A stretch of 64,000 bases of DNA from Chlorops oryzae (lineage: Eukaryota; Arthropoda; Insecta; Diptera; Chloropidae). The notes beneath the pieces were generated by a model. It saw only the letters and a list, made by a program, of their open reading frames with translations. It made no database searches and was not told the DNA's origin. The translations under genes were made by a program, and so were the position numbers. Below, piece after piece: positions 41,163 through 52,720 of this stretch (position 1 is the first letter of the stretch; every line of letters begins with the position of its first letter). The DNA is taken from contig CM035807.1 of assembly GCA_020466095.1 (NCBI GenBank), forward strand, positions 53,696,878 through 53,760,877. Reading direction: 5' to 3'.

Positions 41163-41818
41163 TTGCAAAATGTGACAACTGCCGACAACCTTCTTTCAAT
41201 TCCAGAAAAACACTTTGAAACCCTCTTTGCTCATAACCATACGAACAATGATGATGGGAAATACGTTGCCAGACTGGCATTTTTGAAAAATCCTGATGCA
41301 CTCGCTGACTCGCATGGAGTAGCGTTCAGCTGTTTTCTATCTCTGGAGCACCGACTATTAAAAAATCCCGAAATTAGGAGCCAATTTATCATTTTCATGG
41401 AAAACTACGAAGCGTTGGGGCATATGACCCAAATTGACGTCACCTAACTTACTAATCCCAAATATTCCATTCCTTATCACTGCATCCTGAGACCAGACTA
41501 CGCTTAGCCAAAACTACGCCGGGCCTGTCGCTGAATGACTTGATGCACATTGGCGCACGGTGCAAAGCAAGCTGCTCTCCATCTTACTCCGTTTTCAAAT
41601 GCCTCGTTTCGTTTTCACCACAGATGTAGAAAAAATATATCGGCGGATGCCGATACACCCAGAACATAAAAAATTCTAACTAATTATCTGAAGGACCGAT
41701 TACGACCAGATAGTAAATATATCCAGCTTAATACGATCACGTATGGAACCAGAGCAGCATCTTATCTAGCAACAAAGTGTTTCCAAAAAAAAGCCTAGGG
41801 GAACATGACGCAGTGTCC
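41163..41818 (+). pseudogene. BEL copy A Gag-Pol junction and reverse transcriptase start
   Basis: Open to 41447: ETLFAHNHTNNDDGKYVARL and FLSLEHRLLKNPEIRSQF correspond to the linker before reverse transcriptase. After the stop, broken pieces around 41460-41800 still show SIPYHCILRP and, in another frame, a FTTDVEKIYRRMPIHP-type block. It ends at the gypsy LTR. Confidence 0.6.
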
Positions 41819-42408
41819 TGTTAAAGTATTTCCCGCTGTATTCCCGATTAAATACACAGTCTTATTTTGAATAAATAAAACGAAATGACACAAAATAGAT
41901 TATTTTTGAATCTTTTATTAAGTTAACGTCCTTACTATTTATCCACAATTTATTACCTCAATACCAGTAACTCTTGGCATTTACTTGATCAACTTCCCTT
42001 AGTCCCTACATTTTGAAACACTTCGGTCCTCACTCTTATCGCCGTTGCCACTGATGAGTACGTGCGCTTCGAGTTGAGACCTCTCAAACTGTTTGATACG
42101 TGTTGAAACTTCTAAAACTATTTCGTAAGTTTTGCGCTTAACTGCGCGTGCCATCTTTTTGTTGTTCTCTGCCAGCTAGCACTTCAAGCCGAAACAGGTG
42201 TTACAATTGTTGTTCTTCTCGGATTTCCTTTCATCCGAAAATTCGCTTACAAAGTCAGTTATGGTTGTTGTCGTTGTTTAGTTGTTGGCCAAAATTGATT
42301 GTCATGCATTTATTGTTGTTGCAGACGGCCTTGGATAAGATGCTTGCTTTTATGGTGACCATATGGAATTATGCTGAATGCTCTTGAGTCGAGTATTGAC
42401 TCACAACA
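41819..42408 (-). repeat. Gypsy-type LTR inserted in BEL copy A
   Basis: Starts tgttaaagtatttcc and ends gactcacaaca, so the ends are TGTT...AACA when read on either strand. On its right a polypurine tract follows on the minus strand (TTTAAAAGGGAGAGGGA, 42409-42425), identifying this as a 3' LTR of a minus-strand element. The same LTR at the same place in copy B (50545-51246) is about 110 bases longer. Confidence 0.65.
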
Positions 42409-44270
42409 TCCCTCTCCCTTTTAAAGTCGTCGCTACTATGTTGGCGATACCTTTTTGATTACAAATTTTTTAAATCGAGCGTAGATGGCGATGCTTGTTT
42501 GTACTATCTAATTTTTAATGTTGTACCCAACTGATGATACTACTGTTGCTGATAGGTGCGACAAGTCTGGTTGATGGCAATTTAGACTGCTGTCCTGGTG
42601 ATGGTGGATGCTGGATATCAGTGTTTTTACAAATTCTTACTTTTCAAATCTTATCTTGTTTAAATTGTTCAATTGTTTTCTTGTTTTTTTTTTCAATCCG
42701 TAAAAGTTTCTAATCGAATGGCAGAATTGTTTAATTCTACCCTTAAAATACTAACTTTGAAATTCTAAAATTTTATCGGTACATAATCACTCTAAATTTC
42801 AATTTCATGATTTCTTTTCTGCTTACAAGTTTGCTTTGTTTTTAAAAAATTCTTCATTATTACATTGAATTTCATCAGTTTCAATTTCTTTAGGTTTTTC
42901 ATTACTCTTTGTTGTTTTTATCGATCCCTTTTTAAGGAAGGTTGCGGTATGTTATAAATTTGCTAAAAAAAATTTTAAACACATTTGCTTTATATATATT
43001 TGTATAGATACATATATTTATTTTGAATTTTTTTTTTATCTATTTAAAATTTGTATTCCAAATTGTTTTTTTAATATAATCCTTTGCTGCATACCTTACA
43101 TACTTATTATTATTCGATTGTTGTACCAACCAAATTATCATAATTTTCTCTGATACGTAATTTTTGTTTTTTTTTTTGTATGCCGTTTTTTAATTCTAGG
43201 TTTCGTCAAATTTTTTCTTTCTCTTTTTATTTATTTTTTTTTCTTTACTCTTCAATTTTTTCAAAATTTTATTTTTTATTTTTTTCTTTACTGTTCCATA
43301 CTTTTTCTTTTTTCTTTTTATATATATTGAGATGCATTATTATATAAAATAATTTTTATTTATTAACTTTTTTTTTTTAACAAAGCTGATGTTATGTAAC
43401 AAAAATACCTATCTTTTCAAGCTATTGATTTAAATAAAACTATAAAAATTTTCGACTACGTTTATACAAATATTAAATAAATATCTGTATATGGTTCTTT
43501 ATACTTACCAACTTGTTTTCTCTTTTGTTATTATTCCAGTCAGTTTTATTTCCACCGAGTGTCGCCTTGTGCGTAAGTTTGTCTCGAAAAAAAAATACAA
43601 ATTATTGCGCTCGAGTCCCTACTGTATTGTCATACTTTTTGTTCGTACTTTCGAAACGTTTTGGTTTGGTTTCAAACGTCATAGTGCGTTGCTTCATTGA
43701 GCTTCTACATTGACGAATTTAATTGCTCGGTTCTTTTGATTTTATTTTCTGCTTATTAATGCTCTTAATTGAAATCAAAACGAATACCGGGCTTGCTCTA
43801 CATATTTGTGACTGTATGCCTTTAAAACAGTTAACAAGATTTCTGGCTATCTAAAAAGTTTTGCTAGGAAAATCTTTTTTATACATCGCCTTAATGATGT
43901 TTAAAAGAAATTCCTAGCCATGATTAGGTTTAAGAACAGTTAGACCTCACCTTGCGTGATAAAAATTTTTGTTTTTCGATTGATATTTTACATTGAATAT
44001 CTGCTTAATTCACTTTAAAATTTTAGGCGAATATTTTGTCTAAAGGATTCGTTTTAAAAGTTGAAGTTTCACCATCGCTCATATTTGATTTTATGTTGCG
44101 GTTCACGCCATTCTATTTTAAAATTTTTTGTATGAGAAAAACTGTTTAAAAAAACTACTACAGATTTCTTTTACTGTATCAAAGAACTTCTTAAAACTTC
44201 TTTCATTATATTTTGATTATTTAAGATAGCTGACATGTCGATAAAATCCAATTCTTTGATTAAAATGTTC
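42409..44270. other. AT-rich interior of degenerate gypsy element
   Basis: After the polypurine tract there is no recognisable integrase or reverse transcriptase. Long T-rich stretches (42950-43480) dominate. Two overlapping plus-strand ORFs at 43491-43713 are not convincing. Most of pol appears deleted. Confidence 0.4.
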
Positions 44271-44279
44271 GCTGTATGA

Positions 44280-44950
44280 TTTTTAACTCTTTATTGATTT
44301 CCCTGCCAGGGTATGCGGTGCCTTTATTGCATGATTGTGTAGCCTACTCAGTGGGTTGTCTTTAAAATTTTCCTTTGAATTTTCTTCTTTAAATAAAACG
44401 TCATCTTTCATGTTCATTAAACTAGCATTTCAATTCCTATCGACTTCTTTGTCGAGTTTATAATCTTCTTTACAGCCTGACTCTCTATTAACTTCAACCT
44501 CACTGATGCCCGTAATAAGTACAACTCCTTTTTTTATCAATAATCTTAGGCGATTATCTTATTAAACCTGGCATATTTTCCTTTTTATGAACTCCTACCT
44601 CTCCTAACACTTTCTTGGCGCAAATTGCCACAACTCTTGCTTCATTAGCTTGGACCGTGACTGTCTCTGCAATACAAATCCTATCGCTTAAATTGGAAGG
44701 CAGATATGGTAGTGATGCAACTTGCATATTACTGTTGTAGAAGAGATATCTTTACTGATATTATTTATTCCGGACTGCTTTCCACACTCATCTCTGCCTA
44801 AAAAATCCTCCTCTTGCCTGTTTTCTGATTTCTGGCAATGCATCACCAGCTTTTTATCTAAAATATCTTTTTGAGATTTGTTTTATCATACTGAATCTTC
44901 ACTTTCGATAAAATGCACGACGATTTGGTCATTAAAACGGACCTTCTGTT
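44280..44950 (-). pseudogene. Gypsy-type protease-region fragment
   Basis: Minus-strand pieces SNLSDRICIAETVTVQANEA and ARVVAICAKKV (about 44690-44600), and DNPLSRLHNHAIKAPHTLAG (about 44360-44300), look like the region between protease and reverse transcriptase of Ty3/gypsy elements. They are in broken frames. The assignment rests on sequence flavour and position. Confidence 0.35.
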
Positions 44951-44955
44951 TCATA

Positions 44956-45744
44956 ATAGCGCGTTTCTATATAGTGTTTAACTCTGAGATGTTTAGCTAA
45001 ACACTTCGAGCGGTTCCACATATGCGAGGTGTTTAAGTTTGACAGCTGTTTGTTTCTTTACAATTGCAAGCAGTGTTCCCATTTGTAAGAAAATCACTTG
45101 AAGGGAAAGAGGGACAGAATTATTAAATTCGGCAAAATGTAGGGAATTCGTGGTATATTCTTAAATATTAAGAGATATTTTGAATATAGTTTCTTGTCGA
45201 TCAATAAAAACGACAAAATAAACGTCTCGTCTCGTGGAGTTGGAGGTGGAAACCCCAGAAAAAACTATATCTGAAAGAATTTAGGAGGATTATAATTTTT
45301 ACACGGTTTTGAAATCGATTTCTGTGACATGGCCCATAACCTTAATTTTATTATTTTTGGTAAAAACTATCGTTCAACATCGATACTCTACCAAGAATCA
45401 TACAATACAAGATTATGCCTTGTGCATATTAAACATTTTTTTCGAATTTTTCCGTGTGTAAAAAAATTTAGGGAATTTTTTGTAGTTTGTAGGGAATTTT
45501 TAGTTTTGCTTTTGGCAAAATTTTTTCGTTTTTGTTTTGATTTTCTTTTGACAGTTAGATATGCATGAAATTCCGATACGATAAATCGATTGTTTTCCTA
45601 TCGATGAAATTGTTTATGAGGTGTTAAAGAGATAAACACTTCGTTATCGCGTTTAACTTTTGTATGGCAAAACACGAGTTTAACACCTCGTTTAGGGCCC
45701 TAAACGCTTAAACGCGAGTTAAACACCATATGGAAATGCACTAT
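44956..45744. mobile_element. MITE of about 790 bp with TIRs, inside gypsy gag-pol
   Basis: The left end atagcgcgtttctatatagt followed by gtttaactc is matched in reverse at the right end (gagttaaacaccatatggaa, then atgcactat), with about 26 of 29 bases agreeing. Next to both ends are further gtttaac/gttaaac and aaacacctcg motifs in inverted orientation. No transposase is present. The target duplication could not be defined. Confidence 0.55.
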
Positions 45745-46960
45745 AAGAAAACTTTTATTGATAAAAATTTCCTTTTTGCTAATTATATTGCTTGATTTTT
45801 TACTAAAATCATTTTCATCTTACTCATCGAAGAAAATTTTATCTATATCTAATTCCTCAAAATATATTGGTTTCCCTTTATTTTTTCCTTCTTTTTTGCT
45901 ATTCTTTCTTACATTGTTATTATTCTGAACTAAGTTTGGCCTTTGAGTTTTGATATATTCTGTGGCATTCCGGTCTATTGGCCATGACCGGGCCGCTGGA
46001 AGTTTTCCTGGCCACAATCTACTTGCTGTTGCGCACAACAAAATCTCGCTATATTCCCAAACTGAGAGCACTTGTCGCACTGTATATCAGTGCGGTTATT
46101 CTCAGGAAAATAATTTATCAAACTTTTACGGAATTTGTTACTTTCATGACCTTTCTTTTCACATATACTGCAAAATAGATTTCTAAGCCTGCCAAAACAT
46201 TTAGTTTCTAAATTTCCTTATTTTCCACAAAACGTGCAGGTTAATAGGTCAAATTCTGGCTCTGTTTTATTTTCATCACAATATGCATTTTGCTCATGGC
46301 CATGCTCAAGGTAACTAATGCAGTAAGGGGTATTTCTCTTCTTTTGGTAAATATCTCGTGTATGGCCTGCCACATTACGAAAAGAGCAAATAATTGTTTG
46401 CGGAATGTTAAAAACTTGATTTAACTTTCTTTTTTCTGCAAAAGGGTTTTCTGAGTCTTCTACTATTTTAATCAAAAATGAGAGAGGCTTATCCCTATGG
46501 CCTTCAAAACGCAGTTGCATTCACTGATCCTTTACTCCGAAAATGAACTTATTTTTAGCCAGCTTTTGATACTCGCTAAGTGCTGATGCTGCCTTAGATT
46601 CATTCCATGACTCCCTTATCAATTTTTCGCCCTCTTTTAGCAAGGACTTTATCCTTTTCCCAAATGTTGACGCTTTTTCATGTGAAAATTCCGCAGCGCT
46701 TTCAATCTCACATCTTATTGTTTCTCAGCTTCTGTGTTTTAAGAAATGTTTCTTTATAAGATCTCCAAGTTCATCTGTACTGTTAAAACTATTTTGGCAA
46801 GCCTTTAAGTAAGCTGACCCTGATAGCCTTTGTCATACACATTTTAATCCATATTTTGTGCTTTGCTTTTTAGTAAATCCAAACCTGTGATAAATTTTTT
46901 ACTTCAGATTTTCATTCTGGGTGGTCTTGGCCAGAAAAAACATGGTAAAAGGTTTACGAC
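45745..46960 (-). pseudogene. Gypsy-type Gag with four zinc-knuckle-like motifs
   Basis: Minus-strand Gag remnant in shifting frames. The capsid-like part is near 46900-46560 (LIRESWNESKAASALSEYQK), then LRFEGHRDKPLSFLIKIVED and NIPQTIICSFRNVAGHT. Four successive knuckle-like motifs follow: CISYLEHGHEQNAYC, CTFCGK..NLETKC, CSICEKKGHESNKF and CDKCSQFGNIARFC. Each has lost one ligand or spacing element. A Lys-rich tail lies at 45900-45830. Stops and frame changes make it a pseudogene. Confidence 0.6.
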
Positions 46961-48330
46961 CTTCTTCATTACTTCATCAGCTTGAAGTTGATTTGCCGTC
47001 GTTAATTTTGACGTTGGGGTGATCTGATTAGAATTTGCTTAAGCTGGTGCTTCGCAATTTTCGCTTTTCTATATGTTTAATATCAATACGGCACAAGTCA
47101 GTATAAACTACATTTCAAAACAAAAAGGACTCTGCGATAAAGTAATGTTTTAAAAATTTGTACTCACCATATTCATAGTTGATTGCTGCATATTGGTTTT
47201 TCCTTTTGTGATTTTCTGCTACCGTTGATTTTTACTATTCACTCTCACAAGTAATTAATTTTTAACTCTTCAAAATAATTATTTGAAAAAATTGCAATTT
47301 GAGAAACAAAAATGTTCTTAACGTCTGAGCCGGTAGATTTTATGAACACAGGCTTTGGCTAATTCGATTGATGATAACCACCGTTTTAAAACCTGCAAGG
47401 TTCCGCGTTAGCTTTGCATTCGTTTTTCCACACTTACTACCATACAGATGTATTTTTCTTACTACAAGGATTAAGACTTTTTGAAGAAAAATCAGCAAGT
47501 TACGTTAAAAAACGTCTCTTGTCTATTTTGACTTGGTCAGAGCTATCTTATTTGTTTCCGCCGTACGACTTATGAATTTGAGTTTTGATTCTTTAGATGA
47601 TGATAACTACCGTTTTAAAACCTGCAAGGTTCCGCTTCGGCTTAGCTCGTGTTTTCGTGTGTCACAGTACAAAAACCTTTAAGGATAACTCTTATAAAAA
47701 TTTTCAGCCTTGATTCGTATCTAACTGAAAGTCAGTCGAATACCGGCTTCTTAAATTCCGCTGAGTACTCAAAAGTTGCTTTTTATTTTTCCAAAATACT
47801 CACATCCCTTTGGTGTTTTAAACACATGTCTTAGGGCCTGCCAGAAGTGTCTCAACACTAGCTAACAGATAATGAGCTTATTGTAAATAAACATTAGAAG
47901 TAATTGAACCCACTGCTAGAATTTAGCACCAAAAGAACCGTTTGATACAAGAAACACTCAGTTTAAAGAAAATTGTCGCCGAAAAATTGCACCAGCGTGG
48001 TTTGGGGTTTCAATATATTTTAACAAATGTAACAGGACCTTTAAGATCTTTCGATATGTTCCCCAAACGATCACACTGCCCTTTGGTGTATTAAACACAT
48101 GTCCCAGGGCCTGATAGAAGTGCCTGAAAACTAGCTAGCTGATAATGGATCGCATGTGAATAAAATCTTTCAAAATTGTGTTACCCGCACGAATTCGTTA
48201 CAGCTTTGTTCTCTAAAAGTTACCAGAACAGAAAAAAATTGCTTACTTTTAATTAATTTAGGTCCTTTCCGGATACTATTTATATGAACGTAATGCGTTT
48301 TTCAGGATACTGCTCATATAAACGTAATTC
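46961..48330. repeat. Gypsy leader region with internal direct repeats
   Basis: Two repeat pairs are clear. ccgttttaaaacctgcaagg occurs at about 47381 and 47611. ccctttggtgttttaaacac at about 47808 recurs as ccctttggtgtattaaacac near 48081, followed by related sequence for about 85 bases. There is also a short pair with ggatactgctcatataaacg near 48305. No gene is supported. Confidence 0.5.
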
Positions 48331-48348
48331 GGTTGACCGGCTGCGCCA
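48331..48348 (-). promoter_or_regulatory. Candidate gypsy primer site, tRNA-Ser type
   Basis: On the minus strand TGGCGCAGCCGGTCAACC resembles primer sites complementary to tRNA-Ser (TGGCGCAGTCGGTAGG). The plus strand continues tgttaagac, giving an LTR ending in TTAACA on the minus strand. Confidence 0.45.
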
Positions 48349-48349
48349 A

Positions 48350-48489
48350 TGTTAAGACTTTTTCTTCCGATCCTGATCCTTTCGAAGAGAAACGCGTTGA
48401 ATTGCTTTTAAGCAGTCCTTATTAAAAATTATTTAAATAATACATTATTTTAACTTAATTTAGTTTAACAATGATTGACTGAAGCGACA
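48350..48489 (-). repeat. Possible truncated gypsy 5' LTR
   Basis: Sequence right of the candidate primer site. It does not match the LTR at 41819-42408 beyond the first bases, so the two probably belong to different elements. It is cut by the start of duplicated BEL-B flank at about 48490. Confidence 0.3.
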
Positions 48490-48922
48490 AGGTATGGCAA
48501 GTGAAATATCAGTACCAGTAAAACAGTATTGGTAATGCAAATATAATTTCAGTTCCCAGTACATATTTAGTGGTGATGCAAATTAAATTACAATATCAGT
48601 AAAAAGTTTGATTTACTGCATTTGATCTGGTACTGAAAAGTGCCCATCTATGCGCAAAACACACTTGGCGGGGGAGGCTTCGAATCTAATTAAGCACTTT
48701 GCAGCCACTAGAGAAAACTTTGATGCCCCATTAGCAATGGTAGTAGATCGATACAACAACAAAATAGTGCTAGTTGGAAAATGAATTCAAGGATTGGACC
48801 ACACACCAACAAAGATATCAAGCGACCATTTTAAGGAGCTACATGACACAACACAGGAATGTCTATTAGCACTAAAAAATCTGAAGATCTAAACCTCAAC
48901 CTGTGGTATTCTACTGCTACAA

Positions 48923-49243
48923 GTGCTATTAAAAAGATTGAATCGCACAACACGCCTTCGATATGAGCAATGCCTTTCAAATCCAAGAGAAGATTGTAAA
49001 AACGGGAAACATCCATTATTTTCGTGCAAAAAATTCTTGCACTTAGCACCAGCAGAACGGCAGCAGTTTGTGCAAAAGAATAAAGCGTCCTGCAACTGCA
49101 GGCAAACTGGACACCGCACAAAAGGCTACTCTTCAAGAAAATGCATGAAATGCAACAAAAAACACAACACGCTGTTTCATCTGGAAAATTCAACACAGAG
49201 GACAATTAAACCAAGAACGGAATCAAGCAAGCCAGAAAAATAG
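48923..49243 (+). pseudogene. BEL copy B Gag and zinc knuckles
   Basis: Reads LLKRLNRTTRLRYEQCLSNP, then CKNGKHPLFSC, CNCRQTGHRTKGY and CMKCNKKHNTLFHL. It keeps the Cys that copy A lost in the last knuckle but has lost another (Tyr at the end of the second). Confidence 0.65.
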
Positions 49244-49369
49244 GCAGGAATTAATTTATAAGCTGTCATAGATCGAACAAGAAATCTTAGATAAGCAACG
49301 TCACTAACCACATCGAAACACTCTGCAGCAAACAATTACGTTTTTCTCAGCACTGAAATAATAATCGTC

Positions 49370-50544
49370 CTAGTTAAAAACGCTGAAGTCAAATGTCAAG
49401 CAATAATCGAGTCTGACTCACAACTCAATGTCACCACAGAACGGCTGATCAAACGTCTTGGGATATCTTAACAACCAATTTTAATATCAATCAACGGATT
49501 TGGGTCAAGTTATGCTAAGGTGCAGCACAGAGTGAACGTGGCAGTCCATTTAAGAATCAACAAGTTCAATACAATGCTAGAAGCCCCTGTATTGGCCCGC
49601 ATAATCTCACCTGAGCCAATGTAACTTTTGTACATCAACTACTGGCCGATTCCCCAAATCATCCAGTTGGAAGATCCGGCATTTAATCGCACTCATAAAG
49701 TTGATATTTTATTAAATGCCGAGTTTTATCATCAACTCCTGTCAATTGGTCAGATCAAATAACACGGCTTCCAACTTTACAAAAACGGTATTCGGATGGA
49801 TCAGAGGGGGAAAGTGGAAATCGCGCTCTTATAAACAGCAACATGTGGCATTTGTATAGATCAAACCATTATCTTAAAATTTGTCATTGCCAGGCTATGG
49901 GAATTGCAATATGTGACAACCATTGCCAATAACCTTCTTTCAATTCAAAAACAATTTGAAACTCACTTTCCTCATAACCAAACGAACAATGATGATGGAA
50001 AATACGTTCTCAGACTGCCATTTTTAAAAATCCTGATGTACTCGCTGACTCGCATGGGGAAGCGTTCAACCGTTTTCTATCTCTGGAGCATCGAGTATTG
50101 AAAATTCCCGAAATTAGGAGCCAGTACATCAGTTTTATGGAAGAATACGAAGCGTTGGGGCATTGTGACCCAAATTGACGTCACCTAACTTACTAATCCC
50201 AAATATTCCATCCCTTATCACTGCATCCTGAGACCAGACGACGCTTTAGCTAAAACTACGACGGGCCTGTCGCTGAATGCACGGTGCAAAGCAAGTTGCT
50301 CTCCATTCTTACTCCGTTTTCAAATGCCTCGTTTCATTTTCACCACAGATGTAGAAAAAATGTATCGGCGAATGCCGATACACCCTGAACATATAAAATT
50401 CTAACTTATTATCTGGAGGACCGATTACGACCAACTAATAAAATGTATCCAGCTGAAGACGATCACGTATGGAACCAGAGCACCATCTTATCCAGCAACA
50501 AAATGTTTCCAAAAAATAGCCTAGGATCACATGACGCAGTATTC
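49370..50544 (+). pseudogene. BEL copy B protease, linker and reverse transcriptase start
   Basis: Broken-frame homologue of 40613-41818. The protease signature has Glu in place of the catalytic Asp and a changed Gly. The linker NDDGKYVLRLPFLKIL lies at 49904-50101. The reverse transcriptase start keeps a TTDVEKMYRRMPIHP block near 50345. It is interrupted by the LTR. Confidence 0.55.
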
Positions 50545-51246
50545 TGTTAAAGTATTTTCCGCTGTATTCGCGGGTGAATACACCGTCTAAATACTTTTTT
50601 TCGAAAAAATAAAACCAAAGGACACAAAATAGATTACTTTTGAATCTTTTTTTAAGTTAACGTCCTTAATATTTATTCACAATTTATTACCTTAATACTG
50701 GTAACTCTTGGCATTTACTTGATTAACTTCCCTTCGTCCCTACATTTTGAAACACTTCTGTCCTCACTCTTATCGCCGTTGCCACTGATGAGTACGTGCG
50801 CTTCGACTTGAGACCTCTCAAATTGTTTGATACCAAAGGCTGCTTTTGAAGTTTCGATCTTCCGCTTTTATTGAAAGAAAGTGATGACGTTGCATTCCCA
50901 ATCGATACTAGCCGATTTTGCATAGTCGCGTTTTGAAACTTCTAAAACTATTTCGTAAGTTTTGCGCTTAACTGCGCGTGCCATCTTTTTTTTTGTTGTT
51001 GTTGTTCTCTGCCAGCTAGCACTTCAAGCCGAAACAGGTGTTACAATTGTTGTTCTTCTCGGATTTCCTTTCATCCGAAAATTCGCTTACAAAGTCAGTT
51101 ATGGTTGTTTTCGTTGTTTAATTGTTGGCCAAAATTGATCGTCATGCATTTGTTGTTGTCGCAGACGGCCTTGGATAAGCTGCTTGCTTTTTCGGTGACC
51201 ATTTGGAATTATGCTGAATGCTCATGAGTCGAGTATTGACTCACAA
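50545..51246 (-). repeat. Gypsy-type LTR in BEL copy B
   Basis: Homologous to 41819-42408 and at the equivalent place in the BEL sequence, so both were duplicated together. About 110 bases (from about 50830) are present here and missing in the other copy. The end reads gactcacaa followed by aaatcc; the polypurine tract seen beside the other copy is not here. Confidence 0.6.
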
Positions 51247-51309
51247 AAATCCTTAGTCAGTTGAATTTCTTTTTTATTATTTTTACGTGGATGATGGGAT
51301 CGGAGGAGC

Positions 51310-52720
51310 GGACAGTTCAATCTGTCAATCTGAAACCGAAACGAATCAATTAAAAACGGAGTAAGATGGAGAGAACCTTGCTTTGCACCGTTGGCCAATG
51401 TGCATCATATCATTCAGCGACAGGCCCGTGGTAGTTTTGACTAAAGCGCCGTCTGGTCTCAAGATGCAGTGATTAGGGATAGTATATTTGGGATTAGTAA
51501 GTTAAGTGATGTCAATTTGTGTCATATGCCCCAACGCTTCGTATTCTTCCAAGAAACGGATGTTTTGGCTCCTAATTTTTGGATTTTCCATCAGTCGGTG
51601 CTCCAGAGATAGAAAACGGCTGAGCGCTAACCCATGCGAGTCACCAAGTGCATCAGGATTTTAAAGAAATGGTAGTCTCACAACGTATTTCCCATCATCA
51701 TTCTTCGTACGGTTATAAGCAAAGTGCGTTTCACATTGTTTTTCTGGAATTGAAAGAAGGTTTTTGGCAGTTGTCACATATCGCAATTCCCATAGCCTGG
51801 CAATATCATCTTCTAAGATAATGGTTTATCTATATATATGCCACATGCTGGTGTTGATAAGAACGCGTTTTCCACTTTTCCCCTTTGATCCATCTGAATA
51901 CCGTTTTTGTAAAATTGGAAGCCGTGTGCTTATTTGATCTGACCAATTGACAGGAGTTGATGATAGAATTCGGCGCTTAATAAAACATCAACTTTATCAG
52001 GGCGATTAAATGTTGGATCTGCCAATTGGATTTTTTTATGAATCGGCCAATCCTTGATGTACAAAAGTTGCGTTAATTCAGGTGCGATTATGTGTTCCAA
52101 TACTGCGGCTTGTAGCATTGTATTGAACTAGTTGACTCTTGAATGGACTGCCACGTTCACTCTGTGCTGAACCTTAGCATTACTTGACCCAATGTTGTTG
52201 ATCGATATTGAAATTGGTTGTTTATTAATCCTGAGACGTTTGATCAGCCGTTCAGTGATGACATTGAGTTGTGAGCCGGACTCTTTAATTGCTCGACATT
52301 TGACTTCAGCGTTTTTAACTTAGACGATTATTATTGTAGTGCCGAAAAAAACGTAATTGTTTGCTGCAGAGTGTTTCGATGTGGTTAGTGACGTCGCTTA
52401 TCAAGGATTTTAAGTTGTTTCTATGACAGCTGATAAATTGATTCCTGCCTGTTTTTCTGGGTTGCTTAATATCGTTCCTGGTTTGGTTGTCCTCTGTGTT
52501 AAATTATTCAGATGAAACAGCGTGTTGTGTTTTTTCATGCAACTTCTCGAAGAGCAGCCTTCTGTCCAGTTTCCATGCAGTTGCAGCACAGTTAATTCTT
52601 TTGCACAAACTGCAGCCGTTCCGGTGTTGTGTTTTGCACAAAAACAATGGATGTTTCCCGTTTTTACTGATAAATAGCAGTTGCCTTGTTTTGGCTGTTA
52701 AGGCAACCAAACCGAAAAGG
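51310..52720 (-). mobile_element. Degenerate BEL/Pao element, copy C, inverted
   Basis: Minus-strand homologue of copies A and B: reverse transcriptase start (51310-51440), linker (51500-51790), protease segment (52118-51930, LADPTFNRPDKVDVLLSAEF) and knuckle region (52700-52500). Together with copy B it forms a large inverted repeat around the LTR at 50545-51246. Confidence 0.65.

Larger units (their letters stand above)
38927..41818 (+). mobile_element. Degenerate BEL/Pao element, copy A
   Basis: Plus-strand remnant in many frames: Gag from about 38990, Helentron-like insertion, zinc knuckles, protease, and the start of reverse transcriptase near 41450-41800. It then stops at a gypsy-type LTR (41819). 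The same family recurs as copies B (48630-50544) and C (51310-52720, inverted). No LTRs of its own are visible. Confidence 0.7.
48490..50544 (+). mobile_element. Degenerate BEL/Pao element, copy B, with flank
   Basis: Paralogue of copy A including the 40-bp-type minisatellite upstream (48497-48560), Gag (from about 48660), knuckles (48923-49243), protease, linker (49904-50101) and reverse transcriptase start. It lacks the hAT MITE and the Helentron-like insertion. A deletion joins Gag directly to the knuckles near 48993. The gypsy LTR follows at 50545, as in copy A. Confidence 0.7.

Noticed and set aside
43491..43713. Two overlapping hydrophobic plus-strand ORFs
   Set aside because: They come from T-rich sequence with no start context, motif or homologue in the window.
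41819..48489. One complete gypsy element with matching LTRs at 41819-42408 and 48350-48489
   Set aside because: Apart from the first bases the two LTR-like pieces do not match, so they cannot be assigned to one insertion.
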